From Gordionus sp. m RMFG-2023 (lineage: Eukaryota > Nematomorpha > Gordioida > Chordodea > Parachordodidae), in assembly GCF_954871325.1 (NCBI RefSeq), contig NC_088779.1, positions 10,480,846 through 10,544,845 of the forward strand: a stretch of 64,000 nucleotides of DNA. Reading direction: 5' to 3'. A program made the position numbers and the translations under genes. Numbering within the stretch: the first letter of the stretch is position 1; the number at the start of each line of letters is the position of its first letter. The notes below the pieces were generated by a model, which had not been told where the DNA came from, did no database searches, and was given only the letters and a program-made list of their open reading frames with translations. Below are positions 1-12,298 of this stretch, piece after piece.

Positions 1-59
1 AACGTTCCAAAAGCTGGAAGACCCAGATGAAATTTTCTTGCGGAACCGGAATGAAAACG

Positions 60-319
60 CAAAAATTGTCATTTGCACGGCCCGGATTTATTTTTTTTTA
101 AATTTTTCAGCGTGTTTTGTATTTTAGGCTCGGTCCTAGTTGTTTTTGAAATTATATTATATTTAATTTTTATATTTTATAATGGCGATTTAAAATATTT
201 GGTTTTAAATTCTGCCCAACCCAGTCCGGGTATTTTTTTAAAAAAATATTTAGGCTGGGCTAGGATATTTTAAAAAAATGAAACGGCCAGACTTGTGTGG
301 GCCGGGCCTGCAGATTTGA
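60..319. mobile_element. Degraded GGCCCGG-type hAT MITE (family A)
   Basis: The left side reads CATTTGCACGGCCCGG and the right side reads GGGCCGGGCCTGCAGATTTG. Both match the ends of the better copies at 24854-25109 and 58799-60648, whose termini are CAGAGACCTGCA. AT-rich blocks with runs of T and A lie between the GC-rich ends. No convincing 8-base target duplication remains, so this is an old copy. A short reading frame across it is a by-product of the low-complexity sequence. Confidence 0.55.
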
Positions 320-594
320 TATTTTATAGGGAAAAACAACTAAAAAATACATATATAAGTAAACAGGGATCAGAAAAAAGGAGTTAAACCTTTAAAAATA
401 AATACATGCGGGAGAGGTAAAAAACTCTTTATTTTTTTTAAAATTAAATTCCTCCAAAGATGAATCTTGAACAAATAAACCGAAAATAACAACTCATTTC
501 GGCGTATGCTAACCAGTTAATAAAAGGTAAATTACAAAAAATAAATAAATACACCTATATTGGAATTTCTAAAAAAAATTAAATTTAAAATATG

Positions 595-699
595 TAATCT
601 CCGTAATCTAAAGATCGTTTTCATAACATCTTTAATGTTAGGATGTTTTTTTCTAAAAATTTTCATATCATCATAATGTATTTAATTTTAAGGAGATTA
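595..699. repeat. Short TAATCTCC repeat, copy 1
   Basis: The block starts TAATCTCCGTAATC, passes through GATCGTTTTC, and ends TTTTAAGGAGATTA, so its ends are inverted copies of each other. A shorter copy with the same order of motifs lies at 20322-20388. There it directly adjoins a tRNA-like head, so it may be the body of a SINE. Here no tRNA-like head is visible. Confidence 0.5.
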
Positions 700-1926
700 T
701 CTGTTCTTATTTATGTTTTAAAAAAAAATCTTCAAATTATTGGGCAAAAATTCTATTTAAGAAAAAATTTGATTTCATTTTAAAAGATTCTTAATGCGTG
801 AAAATTGCAAAAGATTTACTTATATATTTTTTAAAAAAGATTTGGGAATTTTTAGGTTAAATTTTTAATCAGAAATAATTTTCAAAAAAAAAAAATCTTC
901 AAAGATTTTGGCCCAAAAATTTTTTTTCGAACTATGCTTAAAAATGGGACATCTTTTAATTGATTATTTTATGATTCTTTTATTTTGATAACTTTTTAAT
1001 AAAACTGGTTAAATAATTTAACGTTTTATTCTAATGAAGCCACTATCATTTATTTTTTGATAATAAAAATAACCCCCAAAAATAATAGTCTATTTCAAAA
1101 TTTAATTTTAAAATCGAGTTGTTATAGAAAAAAATTACATAATATAAATTTTGGAATTATGGAAATTTAAAAAAATGATCCATTTTGACAAATTCGTGAG
1201 CTATATATTTTGATTTTTTTTATAACGAGTTAGTCATTATAATATATTATTCATTACAAATTAAATTTTTAGATAATTCTTTATTTAAATGTATAAAAAA
1301 AATATATTTTGGACAAATAAATTGAATTTAAATCTCACGAGATATTCATATAGATTAGGGGCAATTGGAAAAAGAGTGTTTAATTATATAAAATAATTAT
1401 TTTATATACTTGTATATATTTTTTGAATATGATAATATAGATAACAAAATGAGACACAAAAACATTTTTTAGATAACAAGTCATTAGTGCATAATTACTT
1501 TATCATTTTGTGTGATAATTAACACGTAATCACGCTATATAATAATATTTAAATTGACCAAAGTAAGCTTAATGGATAGAAGATGAATCAAGCAGAGTTT
1601 CTAAGAAAATTAATTTTCCGCGAATCCTAATTTGAAACGAATGCATACATATATATTTTGTAATTTATGAAAATCTAAATTCAGCATAAAGTTTCAGAAA
1701 ATAACAATTTTAGTTTCCAAATTTTTTAATAAATTTAAGAAGGTGGATCTAAGAGCGATATTTTAACTTTGTGGCTATATTTTTTCTTAAAAATGAGAAA
1801 CTGGCTACAGGCTATGAAATTATCAAAATACATAAATTTAATAAAATTTTTACACAAAAAAGAAAGAAATTTATCAATTAATAATGTTGTTGCTCTGTTG
1901 AGAATAATTAACATTTCTTATATTAA
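700..1926. other. AT-rich stretch with no feature seen
   Basis: Only A/T-rich low-complexity sequence is visible, with no long frame, no repeat shared with the rest of the window and no RNA gene. Confidence 0.6.
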
Positions 1927-2562
1927 AAATGATTTTTGTTTATAATTAAATTGGAATAAAATTTTTATCCGAACATTTACAGACCGGAAATAGCTTTAAT
2001 TAACATTATTAATATTGTAGCAAGATTACTTCAGGTATACCTATCACCCGTTCTATCTCCACAGCTAGGGCTAACGATGCAATCAACAGTGAAACGGTGA
2101 GTTCTTCAACTACAATGTTGGATTGACGAAAATACGAGGACTAATTTCTAACCTGAAGGCACCCAACCGCCTAGGATCCCCACGCAATAAGAATTTACCA
2201 TTCATAAATAGTATATGATTTCTTAAGGGGAAAGGGTATAGTTTTTTTGTGTGTTCGGTTGTTATTGCTCTGGCAGACCAGGGGAGGTCTGTGTGTTTGG
2301 TAGCCCTAAAAAGGGCTTTTGCATAAAGGTACCTTACTAATAGTGAATTCTCATTACATGGGAATCCTATGTCGTTGGGTGCGTCCAGGTTGGAACTCGT
2401 TTTACTGTTGATCATATTGTTAACCATAGCTATGTAATGGAAGGGGTGATAGTCTATGTGAAGTAGTCTTGTTACAATATTAATAATGTTAAATTAAGCT
2501 ACTTTCTATCTGTATAGACTGGTAATAATTTTATTCGAATTTATTTATAAACAAAAATTATT
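1927..2562. mobile_element. Long-terminal-inverted-repeat element (foldback or Mutator-like)
   Basis: The left arm (about 1927-2112) and the reverse complement of the right arm (about 2385-2562) align over roughly 180 bases with scattered differences. Shared blocks include TAACATTATTAATATTGTA, CAAGAYTACTTCA, CTATCACCC and ATCAACAGTRAAACG. Arms of this length around a short unique centre suit Mutator-like or foldback transposons, as known from those groups. I could not identify a target duplication, so the superfamily is inferred. The central part carries a 105-codon frame on the minus strand. Confidence 0.6.
2110..2427 (-). CDS. Unrecognised 105-codon frame inside the long-TIR element
   Basis: This is an uninterrupted minus-strand frame of 105 codons beginning MVNNMINSKTSSNLDAPND. 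It lies between, and partly within, the inverted arms of the 1927-2562 element. I recognise no domain, signal peptide or membrane segment. The middle is noticeably richer in G+C than the flanking DNA and has an arginine/proline-bearing, soluble-looking composition (for example the stretch LRGDPRRLGAFRLE). It could be a captured host exon fragment, part of a decayed transposase, or a chance frame. No promoter or splice evidence decides between these. Confidence 0.25.
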   Translation of the reverse strand: MVNNMINSKTSSNLDAPNDIGFPCNENSLLVRYLYAKALFRATKHTDLPWSARAITTEHTKKLYPFPLRNHILFMNGKFLLRGDPRRLGAFRLEISPRIFVNPTL

Positions 2563-5528
2563 CTTGAAACGACTTAAACTAAATTTGTCTAATATCCAAA
2601 AGATTTCAACCTATTATAAACGAAAGTCTTTAAATTGTTCAACACCAATAATACAGTAGAATTAAATGAAGGAGTTGGTTTTCGGAATATAAATCCCGTA
2701 TTTTGAAGTCTCTTTAAAACTCTTTAACTGCATGAATATTCCATATTTTTATAGGTTCAGGAAATAAACTCGTAATTTACAAAATTATTGTTTGATTTTT
2801 TAGGTTAAAATATAAGGCATTTTAATTGTTAAATTTGCTTGAGAAGCAAATTGTTTTGTGCTATAATGTATAATTAGGAAATTTTGAAAAAGATGAGCGC
2901 CCTGCTAAGGTAACATATGGAATCCTATCTTTATTCCTAAAATAATAAATAATTAAGGGTTTTGAGTTATATTTTGTAAATTTTAGCATTTTTATCTCAA
3001 TTTTCTAAAAATGAACAACGAAATCTAATTTGGTCTTTATTAGATAATATCAAAATTAATCGGCTCCTAAATAAAAGATAACCTATCTATCTCATATAAA
3101 CTAATTAATTGAGATTCTGGTCATGAATGGTTACCAAAGTGCCTCTGAAAAAATAATAACTTTGAACATTACTTTAGGAAAATTTGAAGTTACCAATGCA
3201 TTTAACTCTTTATACCCTGTTTCAGCAAGAAGTTCTCTAATAACATGACATCCATTAATTCAGCATGCTTCAAGTAAGGTTCTCTTATTTTTCAATTACT
3301 GCAATAAAGGACATATTCTATTTTGACTAGGTATACAAAAGATTATACAAAATCTTAACAATAAATAAATCATCATTAAATATATGAAACCTTGATAATG
3401 ATCTATGGAATATTAAGACAACGGGGAGATAGAGAACGAATGGCAAGTGTGGAGAGAAGTAAAACGCTTATAATATTTACTCCTAAGAGCTAGCTAGATA
3501 TCTAAAAATCTGTGAAAATAGAAATGGGAACTAGGCAAACTACTTTCTTAAAAAATTGTTTATAACTTTGGTATCCTTATATATTTCGGGAAGTACTATA
3601 TATCAATAGATACCTACAACTATTTTTTACCAGATCCCTAAGAATAACTTTCTGGTTTTCAAATATATATTACATAAGTTGAAACCTATTTTTTAAACCT
3701 AGAATACCCTGGGTCGAGTGGCAGGAGATGACTGGAACAATAATCTCATCTTTTTCTAATTTTTTAAGATAAGACGGAAAAATAGTAAAAAAAAAAATTT
3801 GTGCATATCCTGTAATGAAGATAACAAAAAAATTAAGAGAGGGGAAGAATGGATACAATGTGAAAGGTTTTCAGAATAATAAAACGGGACATGTGGAATT
3901 AATAAAACTCTACCCATGTGTATAGATTAATATTTTTTCAAATATAACTCCTATCATTAAATTATCAATTTTATTTAATATCCATGGGGTTTATTTGTCA
4001 TTCTACCCCATATGGCTTGCTATCGAACCCGAGCAGGGTCATGATGGCAAAAAATTTATGCCACTAAATCTTAAATAGTTTGTTTTATAGCCTAATGTTT
4101 TTTATATCATATAATACAATTATTGAATTAAAACGAGATTAATTTATTACAAAAGCGCAAAATTTATGCAATCCGAACCCCGTTCCCTAATATAAAATAT
4201 AAATATTATGATAACAAACGTAATTTTTTAAAATTGTTTTCTATAGGATCTTATTAATGTAACAAAAAAAGAATTACATATTTTACCACTTTGTCTCATT
4301 ATGCATACTAACACTTTTATCTTTTCTTGTCAGATTATTTTTGATATTAAAATACCAAATGTGAGAAATTAAAATGAAATATAATGAAACAGGCTGAAAA
4401 AATTCTCTGCGTGATTATCTGGGACTATATAAGTGAAAAGGGGGTAGGGGTTGCTTTACTGGTTACATATTTATATTTTAAACTACATATTTTAGTTTAC
4501 TAACCAAAAAATATGCTACTTTTCACAGAATATGAGTTTTAAAAAAATTGAGTAACCCTCATCAAAATCTTCCAATTAAGGTTATAGGTAATAAAATAAA
4601 TGTAGAATTATAGGTCAACCATGAAGGGGGGGGGATATTTAGTCAACAAGCCTTCCAACTCATTGTTTTAAATTTAATAACCCAGACATTTTATTTGAGA
4701 AAATACAATGACCCCATTTTATTACATGTCACGAGACTGTAAAAAACATACATCTCATCATATATTATATAAATGCATTCTAACACTTTCTGCTTTATAT
4801 TCTATATTATGTTAATATTTTATTCTAGGGTCTTGCTTGGATTTTTCACATTCCAACTTTTTTCTAAAAATATGAACTATTTTGTAATTGACAAAATATT
4901 GCTTATCTAGTATTTCAAAATAAAATTTAGTTGAAATGTATTCCTAATTGTGTTCATCAAATGAGCTGAACAATTTAGCATAATATAACTAATATATTGA
5001 AAATAAAAGGAAGACATTTATTTATATTAATATTTTTATTTAGCAAAGAAGGTTAGAATATCTAAAAAATTAAGATGAGTTTATAAGCTCCTTAATCTGC
5101 CACAAATACAATAAAAAATTATAGTGCATTTTGTATAAAATTATATTGCCAAATATGTATTATGAAATTTAATTAATAAATTTTTATTTATTGAATAACA
5201 ATATAATTTATTAGAAAGATTTCACTTTAAAAATATTTATAATGTACATTTATCGGATAAACGATGATAAAAACATATATTAGAAATATATTAAAATTAT
5301 ATTACCAAATAAGGAAAATGAAAAGTATTATAAATTCTACAGGTGATACCTGCTGATTCCTAATAAACCCACCTGCCCATTATTAAAAATCATTTTTAAC
5401 TCAATCGCCGGCCGGCCATTTTTTAAATTTTTTGTCCCACGGGCCCTATTGTAATGAATAAATTTATAGAACTTGGTTGGTTGAAAAAGTTTTATTAGGC
5501 ATAAATCCACTTGCGTCATAATTTAGTA
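2563..5528. other. AT-rich stretch with no recognised gene
   Basis: I see no repeat copy or coding region that I can support here. A 62-codon minus-strand frame at 3670-3858 is rich in phenylalanine and isoleucine, as expected of chance frames in AT-rich DNA. A run of nine G lies at 4626-4634. Confidence 0.5.
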
Positions 5529-5742
5529 TAGTGTTGTTAAATGGCAATTTGGGTCGAATTTTAAAAAGACCCGATTAAGAGGCTAAAATATTATCTGTAA
5601 ACCTGAGAATTTGCTCATAGATTGCAGAAAGGCATGACCTTTATTGCCAAATCTTGAGGCTTACATAATATTATTTTGGCTAAAAAATCTTAATCAGGCC
5701 GTTTTTAAAAGTTGAACCAAATTGGGGAGTTTAACAAACCTA
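5529..5742. mobile_element. TAGTGTTGTTAAA foldback MITE, copy 1
   Basis: It starts TAGTGTTGTTAAATGGC and ends GGGGAGTTTAACAAACCTA, the inverted form of the same terminus. The interior shows the family's hallmarks: a motif like TTTGCTCATAGATTGC and a TAAAATATT-type inner inverted segment. Flanking octamers ATTTAGTA and ACTTCATA agree only partly, so the copy is old. The better copy at 28816-29031 has a perfect 8-base duplication, which places the family in the hAT superfamily. Confidence 0.6.
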
Positions 5743-5757
5743 ACTTCATATATATTA

Positions 5758-6765
5758 GGGGAGACTGGGGTTAGTCGAACCAATCTTTACAAAATTGGCT
5801 ATGACTCCTATTTTTATATAAAAATAATATAAAAAATAATATATGATTGGATATCGAAAACTATATTCTATAAAGGTGTCTTATAAAAAATCTTAAGAAT
5901 ATAATCTTTTTTTTCTAATTATATTTTTTGTAAAAGTAAATATTTTGTTCAACAAGCCCCAATAGCGGGGTAAGGCAAACCACTTCAAGGGGCTTCCTAA
6001 ATATTAGTTTTCTTAGGCCATAATAAATTGAAATGCATTTTTATTTATTTATAAGGATATGTATAGAATAATTTTATTGTTTTATTGTTTAAAATATCAT
6101 AATACTTATAAATTGAAGCTAATTATATATAAAAATTGAAACTTAATTTTGGCTAATTTAATAAACATTTTGGACATATAAAAATATGAATTTTAAGGAG
6201 AGATTAAGATTTCTTAGCATAAATCCTAAATACCAATCATAAACAGCCATGAAATTGCTTTATCAAGATTTTAAAATTTTTTTCATTATTTACTGCCATA
6301 ATTGAGGTGTATGGTTTAGCAAACCCCGCTAGCTCCAAATTGACAAATCATGATTAAAATAATATCTAGATTTGATAAATACTCATAAAACTTACCCAAA
6401 TTATAGAAGAATGTTTAAACTTTGTAATAAAATTTAATTTACATATAAATGATTATATATTTTAACAAAAATTAAAATTCCGCTATGTAAAAATCTTTTA
6501 AAAATTTCAAAATTTTATTTTTTAAATAAAAATTTCAAAATTTTATTTTTTAAATAAAAATTTCAAAATTTTATTTTTTAAATAAAAATTTCAAAATTTT
6601 ATTTTTTAAATAAAATTTTTAGTAATTAATTATTTCAAAATATTTTTTGTCCATAGATGTATACTAATGAAAACTATAGGATAAAATTTTAACCTTCTGG
6701 GTATTTAATTTTAAAATGAGATTAAGTGGTTTGTCAAGCCCCAGGGTTGACCTCCCAGTCTCCCC
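5758..6765. mobile_element. TA-flanked 1 kb inverted-repeat element, copy 1
   Basis: The termini are GGGGAGACTGGGGTTAG on the left and its degenerate complement on the right, each bordered by TA. The element is colinear with the copy at 11372-12298 over almost its whole length, with few differences. Motifs of the type GGTTTGNCAANCCCC recur inside, near the ends and mid-element, and could be binding sites for a transposase. There is no coding capacity, so it is non-autonomous. It differs from the other copy mainly by a 28-base tandem array at 6500-6611. Confidence 0.75.
6500..6611. repeat. 28-base tandem repeat, four units
   Basis: Four head-to-tail units of 28 bases, each of the form AAAAATTTC then AAAATTTT then ATTTTTTAAAT, lie inside the 5758-6765 element. 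The corresponding place in the sister copy (near 12100-12150) holds a single diverged unit. The array therefore expanded after the two copies separated, or contracted in the other. Confidence 0.85.
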
Positions 6766-7561
6766 TATGTCATAGGCTTAGCAAGGTTTTGAACAAAGCT
6801 CTCAAACTTAAATCATTGATAACATTTTTTAATTTTTAAAAACCAAATTATGCCAAACATTCCAACATGTATACAATGCATGACCCGTAATTATCTGACA
6901 ATTTACTATGAACTATTGAACTAACCTTATTTCTTATTATTAATTCATATCTTACATTTCATAAAAATTATGGTGTCTGAAATTGACAGGGTGGATACAC
7001 TATACATGCTAAAAAAATTCCGGCAAAATCAAATCTTATAAAATTAAAAAAGGCTCATTTTATAAAATTTAAATTTTAAAATTCATTAAAAACCCGGGTC
7101 TATGAAACATAGTCCTTAATTTGCAAAACCCCCTATGACATATGTTTTAAATTAATTATAAGGTAAAAATATTTTTCATATTCATACACTAAATTTATTT
7201 TAGCATTTATTCTCCTATATTTTTAATTTTCTTAATCTTTCCATAAATGATAGGGGAAACAAGAGTACTAGGGATAAAGAAGCATGCAAAGATACTCGCA
7301 GGAATTTCCCATTGACTATATTTATAAGGTTTTTTATTGCTTTTATTTAAAATATAAATTATAAACATTAGGATGATAATCGATATTAATATAAATATTA
7401 TAATATATATATTTTAAACAATTTATGAATAAAATTTTCAAATTGTGTGTCATCTTAGAATAAAATATTATTATAGACTCTAATATGATAAATATTTACC
7501 ATAAATATTAAATTGCTTCACATTTTTTGAAATATTTTCGTAAATATCATTTTAAGCGAAT
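6766..7561. other. AT-rich stretch with no feature seen
   Basis: No repeat copy or coding region can be supported here. Confidence 0.5.
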
Positions 7562-7842
7562 AGAAATGCCACACCCCCCTCACTCCAATCTCACTTTTCC
7601 CTACAAATATAAACAAAAATATAAAAGAAAAATAAGCAAAAGTTATTAATTTTTAAAATGATTCCAAAATATTTAGAATAAAAGCATTTTTATAAAAAAA
7701 AGTGAAAAATCAATTATTTTTAAAAAATAAACATATTCAAAAGTATGCAATGTCTTAAAGATCTCCAATAAAATTTATGGGCATAAAACCAAAATAGTGT
7801 CCCCACCCTTCCCACCTTAATAAAATCCTGGCTATGCCTATG
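7562..7842 (-). mobile_element. Partial copy of the CACTGGCGTA/poly-G hAT-like element
   Basis: Read on the minus strand from 7842, the sequence runs CATAGGCATAGCCAGG, a G-rich tract, GGGGACACTATTTTGG and then CCCATAAATTTTATTGGA. The left part of the element at 58348-58774 has the same order: CACTGGCGTATCCAGG, poly-G, GGGGACACTATTATTTG and CATAAATTTTATTGGA. The homology continues to the second G-rich block (ACCCCCCTCACTCCAATCTC on the plus strand near 7572). The distal end is missing, so this is a truncated copy. Confidence 0.6.
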
Positions 7843-8377
7843 CATAACATGCGCAACGAAACCTAATTTATATTTCGGTAGCCATAAGGAAATTTAGTGC
7901 CCGCTTGTTTGACTATGGATTTACAGAGGTAGAATTATTTTAATTTTCTATCACATAGGCGACTGGTTTTTCTTGGGTAAAAAAAACATTATAATTTTTT
8001 ATTAGAAGATTTCTGATTTTTAAAATAAAATATAATATGTCTATATGCCCATTATCCTTATTAAAATAAATGCTGGTTTCTTGAAGCTGACAAATAATAT
8101 GTCTCAGGAGACACGAATATAATAACTAAGCAAATAATAAATATCGGTATGTTTGTATTATACTCGTAATTCATCATTCCTTTCGCCTTATATATGCAAT
8201 CTTTAAATTTAATTTTCCAGAAGAGGGCAAAACTTTTAGATAACATAAATATTCTTTAAAATAATACATACAAAAAATTACGCTTAATTTTATCGAGGGA
8301 GGACAAATGCTTAGAGTGGCTCTGGGTGATCACATATGTTTCAATCAGAGTGAGTTTTATATCACATGATTAATTAC

Positions 8378-9004
8378 TAGTGCTGTAAACATGCTCAACG
8401 TTCATTGACAAAAATCGAACTCGTTCTCGTTCAAAGTTCACATTCAAAAAAAGGGATGCACTCACGTTCATTCCAAAACTTTATGAATAATTTTTTTTTA
8501 AAATTTCATTTAATATTTATGTTAATATACTATATATTTTGTAACATAATTTAAAAGCCATTTAAAATTAATGTTTTAGTAAGGAATAAAGAAATATTTT
8601 TATTTATTAAAAAAAAAATTTCTTATTAATTTTTAATATAAAAACTTTTATAAATCATATAAAATTTAATTATTTATAAAATATATATAATACTTTAAAT
8701 TGTATTCAACTACTAAAATATAAAACCCTTGATTAAAACTTAAAAATAAATTAGTTAATTTATGATGTCAACTGTAAAGAATATTTTATTTTAGCCATGG
8801 AAATAAATTCTGAATCAGATGATGATGATGATGATGAAATAACTACATCATGCTTAGGCTAATCTATAAAATAATAATAATCAGAATATGTTCGTCAAAA
8901 GAAAGGAAAGCATTCATGTCAAAGTTCGTCAAAAATAAAAGGACGTACTTATTTAAAAGAAAAACTTCGTAACGCATTCAAGAATGTGTTCATTTACAAA
9001 ATTA
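8378..9004 (+). mobile_element. hAT deletion derivative (TAGTGCTGTAAAC ends)
   Basis: The left terminus is TAGTGCTGTAAACATG, followed by GTTCATTGACAAAAATCGAA. The right end, read on the minus strand, begins TAATTTTGTAAATGAAC and contains TTTTATTTTTGACGAACTTT, which also occurs at the left end of the hAT element resuming at 44590. Flanking octamers TTAATTAC and TTCATTAG agree at six of eight positions. Inside, a start codon at 8798 opens MEINSESDDDDDDEITT. This resembles the acidic start MDIIISSLLSDSENSKSDE of the transposase relic at 44848. The frame then runs straight into the right end, so the rest of the transposase has been deleted. Confidence 0.65.
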
Positions 9005-9426
9005 TTCATTAGTTTTTTCTTAAAATCATCTGGAGAGTGAGTGCATGGAGCCCAGAGTAAGGCACATCGGGATAAAATATAGTTTTTTACACTTATAAAA
9101 CCTTTATTACCTAATGTGATATTAGATCTTTAGTGATTCCGTTAATATCCCTTATTAATGAAAAAATATTTTGTTATAAAGTATTTATATGAGCATATCA
9201 AAAACATAATTTGCTGAAAATAAATTGTAAATATCAGACGGTTAAGTTAGTCAGCTATGTCGAGATATTGGGTTTTCGTCAGAACTTTTATGAGAGATTT
9301 TACAAAATCTAGCCAGATGTGTCCTGACCTGCATCAAGATTTACTACCTGCTCTACCAAATATTTTTAATTCTAACTTTTGCTATTTTTCTTTCACACAC
9401 TTATAGTGTATTGTATACATATTTGG

Positions 9427-9545
9427 GCGAGAGAATTGTTGAGGTTGGGTTGGAGGAAATTTTTTATTAACTTAAAATGATATTTACTAAAATAGTCAAA
9501 TTTGTAAAAGAGGATTTCCCTTTATCCCCCCCCCCCCCCCATCGT
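9427..9545 (+). repeat. Fragment of the poly-G/poly-C hAT-like element
   Basis: The block TTATTAACTTAAAATGATAT, a short gap, CAAATTTGTAAAAGAGG, ATTTCCCTTTATC and then 15 C corresponds to 58668-58749 in the same order. It is the right-hand part of the 58348-58774 element without its left half. Confidence 0.6.
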
Positions 9546-10661
9546 CATCCACTTCTCCCTTCTTCGTCTATGCTAATAATATATGTTTAACATTTATTAT
9601 TTAATTTATAAATCATCTTTTATACTAATATGAATAAATATTTAAATGAATATTAATGATATGTTTATAAAAATTTAATATGTAAAATTAGACATCCATA
9701 ATTAGATGGTCGTAAACTTCATTTTAAAATTAGATTATGATATATTATCATAGAATAAAGTTAGAAATATTCTCATAATTTAAGGTTAAATACATTTATA
9801 AAAGATATTATATTATAAAATAAAATAATTTATGACAATATAGAATACAATTTACATCATTTTAAACAATTTTCAAGAAATATAAGATCTCTACTAAATA
9901 TTAAAAAAATTTACATGATATATTTATTTATTCGGCCTTGTATATCTACAAATTTTAATATATAAAAAAGTTGCATTCAAGCAGGGATGTCTTGGTTTGC
10001 TAAATTGAGTAGTATAAACATGGTTACAATAGATAAGAAATTAGGTATGTGACATTACTTCACAATTTTTATAGAGTATGAATAATATATTCATATTTAG
10101 CAGAAACAAATAATTAATTATTCAATTTCAAATAATTCACATATTCGTTTTAAAACAATCTATATTTATAAATTAAAAATAAATATAAGGTTATATATTA
10201 AGAGCTATTAAATTTCCAATTTGTTGGGCTGAAGTTATTATAGCAGATTTTAATTGTATGTAAATAAAATCACTACAATTTGTCGGTAGATTAAATAACT
10301 GTTTTTACGATATAAGTTTAATTTAATATTGGCAATAAATTCATCATTTATTTCAAATAGTATATCATAACAGACATTATTTCTTGAGTATATTTATTGA
10401 CAAACCTTCTATGCATTAAAATTGTAAATAAACCGTTAAAGTTATAGTATTCTACTAAATCACGAAACAATATTGAACTATGAATAGTCGATTATTTGTC
10501 ATAAAAAATAATGCAAAAATGATACTACTAAAGACCAAATAGATAGGTCAAGATACATTAATAATATTTCTTTTAAAATTTTTTATAATATTCGTGTCGG
10601 GATTCAAATAAAATATTAACATATAATATAAATTTTGTAATCTTTTTTATTTACATATTAC
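9546..10661. other. AT-rich stretch with no feature seen
   Basis: I find no structure shared with the rest of the window and no coding region. Confidence 0.5.
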
Positions 10662-10840
10662 TAGTGCTGTAAAGTAATATTCAATAAAAGTAACACCGTT
10701 ACTAACGGAGCTAACTTTTTTGAGAAAAAGGAATGACTGTTCTTTACTAGTTTTAAAGGGTAAGGTGTAACGCGTTTCTTTTTGAATAACGGTAAGGCAA
10801 AACATTACTCGCAATTTACTGTTACTTTAAATTTATTTTA
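10662..10840 (+). mobile_element. Left end of a hAT element (TAGTGCTGTAAAG)
   Basis: The terminus TAGTGCTGTAAAGTAA matches the TAGTGCTGTAAAC ends at 8378 and 45959. The next ~150 bases carry repeated GTAAC/GTTAC motifs in both orientations (GTAACACCGTTACTAACGG, GGTGTAACGCG, AACGGTAAGG, CTGTTACTTT). Clustered subterminal motifs of this kind are typical of hAT transposase binding regions. I could not find a convincing partner end within the next kilobase, so this may be a solo end or a badly decayed element. Confidence 0.45.
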
Positions 10841-11371
10841 AAAAATAAGAAAAAATTATTTAATCATAATATTTTTTTTCAATTTCATTCTATTTACTTA
10901 AATTTACAATTTCAAATATTCAAGGCGTTTAAAAAATACATATTCACTTTGTCTTAGATATAAATATTCTTTAGGATCTCCAGTGATTGTTTTAACTTTT
11001 TGCCTAAAGTTTTTGAATAAATTTTTTATAAATTTTATAAATAATTTTCATTTTATTTTATTTCAAAATCCTTTTTTTATGTAATAATCACTAAAATCAG
11101 CCCTCTGTCATTGGCAGCGGACTAGCTAAAATTATAAAATTAAAATAAATATAATTAATTCTATGACAAAAATTAAAATAAATTATAACTAAATTTACAA
11201 TAATAATATTAAAAAATTTTGAGGAAGGTTGGCTACTTTAAACTAAATATCAAATATCATCAACTCGGTGTATGGATATTTATGGAATAAATATTTTAGT
11301 CCTCAATTGGTTCTATATTTTGTTACAAATTTAAGGTTAATTAGGAAGTATGAAAGCATAGATGTTCAGTA

Positions 11372-12298
11372 GGGGAGACTGGGGTTAGTCGAACCAATTT
11401 TTACAAAATTGGCTATAGCTATTGTTGTTTTATAGATAATATAAAAAATTATATATGATTGGATACCTAAAACTATACTCTATAAAGGTGCCTTATAAAA
11501 AATCTTAAAAATATATTTTTAAAATTTTATTTTTTGTAAAAGTGAAAATTTTGTTCAACAAGCCCCAATAGCGGGGTGAGACAAACCACTTCAAGGGGCT
11601 TCCTAAACCATTAGGTTTTTTAGGCCATAATAAATTGAAATGCATTTTTATTTATTAATAATGATATGTATAGAATAATTTTATTGTTTTATTGTTCAAA
11701 ATATCATAATACTTATAAATTGAAGCTAATTATATATAAAAATTGATACTTAATTTTGGCTAATTTAATAAACATTTTTGACATAAAAAAATATGAATTT
11801 TAAGGAGAGATTAAGATTTCTTAGCATAAATCCTAAATACCAATCATAAACAGCCATGAAATTGCCTTTTCAAGATTTTGAAATTTTTTTCATTACTAAC
11901 TGCCATAATTGACGTGTATGGTTTGGCAAACCCCGCTAGCTCTAAATTAACAAATCATGATTGAAATAATATCTAGATTTGATAAATACTCATAAAACTT
12001 ACCCAAATTATAGAAGAATGTTTAAACTTTGTAATAAAATTTAATTTACATTCAAATGATTATATATTTTAATAAAAATTAAAATTCCGCTATGTAAAAA
12101 TCTTTTGAAAATTTCATCAAAATTTTATTTCTTAAATAAAATTTTTAGTAATTAATTATTTCAAAATATAATTTGTCCATAGATGTATACTAATGAAAAC
12201 TATAATAGGATAAAATTTTAACCTTCTGGTGTATTTAATTTTAAAATGAGATTAAGTGGTTTGCCAAGCCCCGGGGTTTACCTAACCCCAGTCTCCCC
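11372..12298. mobile_element. TA-flanked 1 kb inverted-repeat element, copy 2
   Basis: The termini GGGGAGACTGGGGTTAG and CTAACCCCAGTCTCCCC are perfect inverted repeats bordered by TA on both sides. The whole element aligns in the same orientation with 5758-6765, and this copy's ends are better preserved. It has no coding frame. Internal motifs TTCAACAAGCCCC, GAGACAAACCACTTC, GTTTGGCAAACCCC and GGTTTGCCAAGCCCC form spaced direct and inverted repeats. A TA duplication is seen in Tc1/mariner and a few other superfamilies; I cannot say which one this is. Confidence 0.8.

Noticed and set aside
10662-11210. Complete hAT element ending at TTTACAATAATA near 11200
   Set aside because: The proposed right end lacks the GTAAC motif cluster of the left end, and the flanking octamers do not match, so only the left end is kept.
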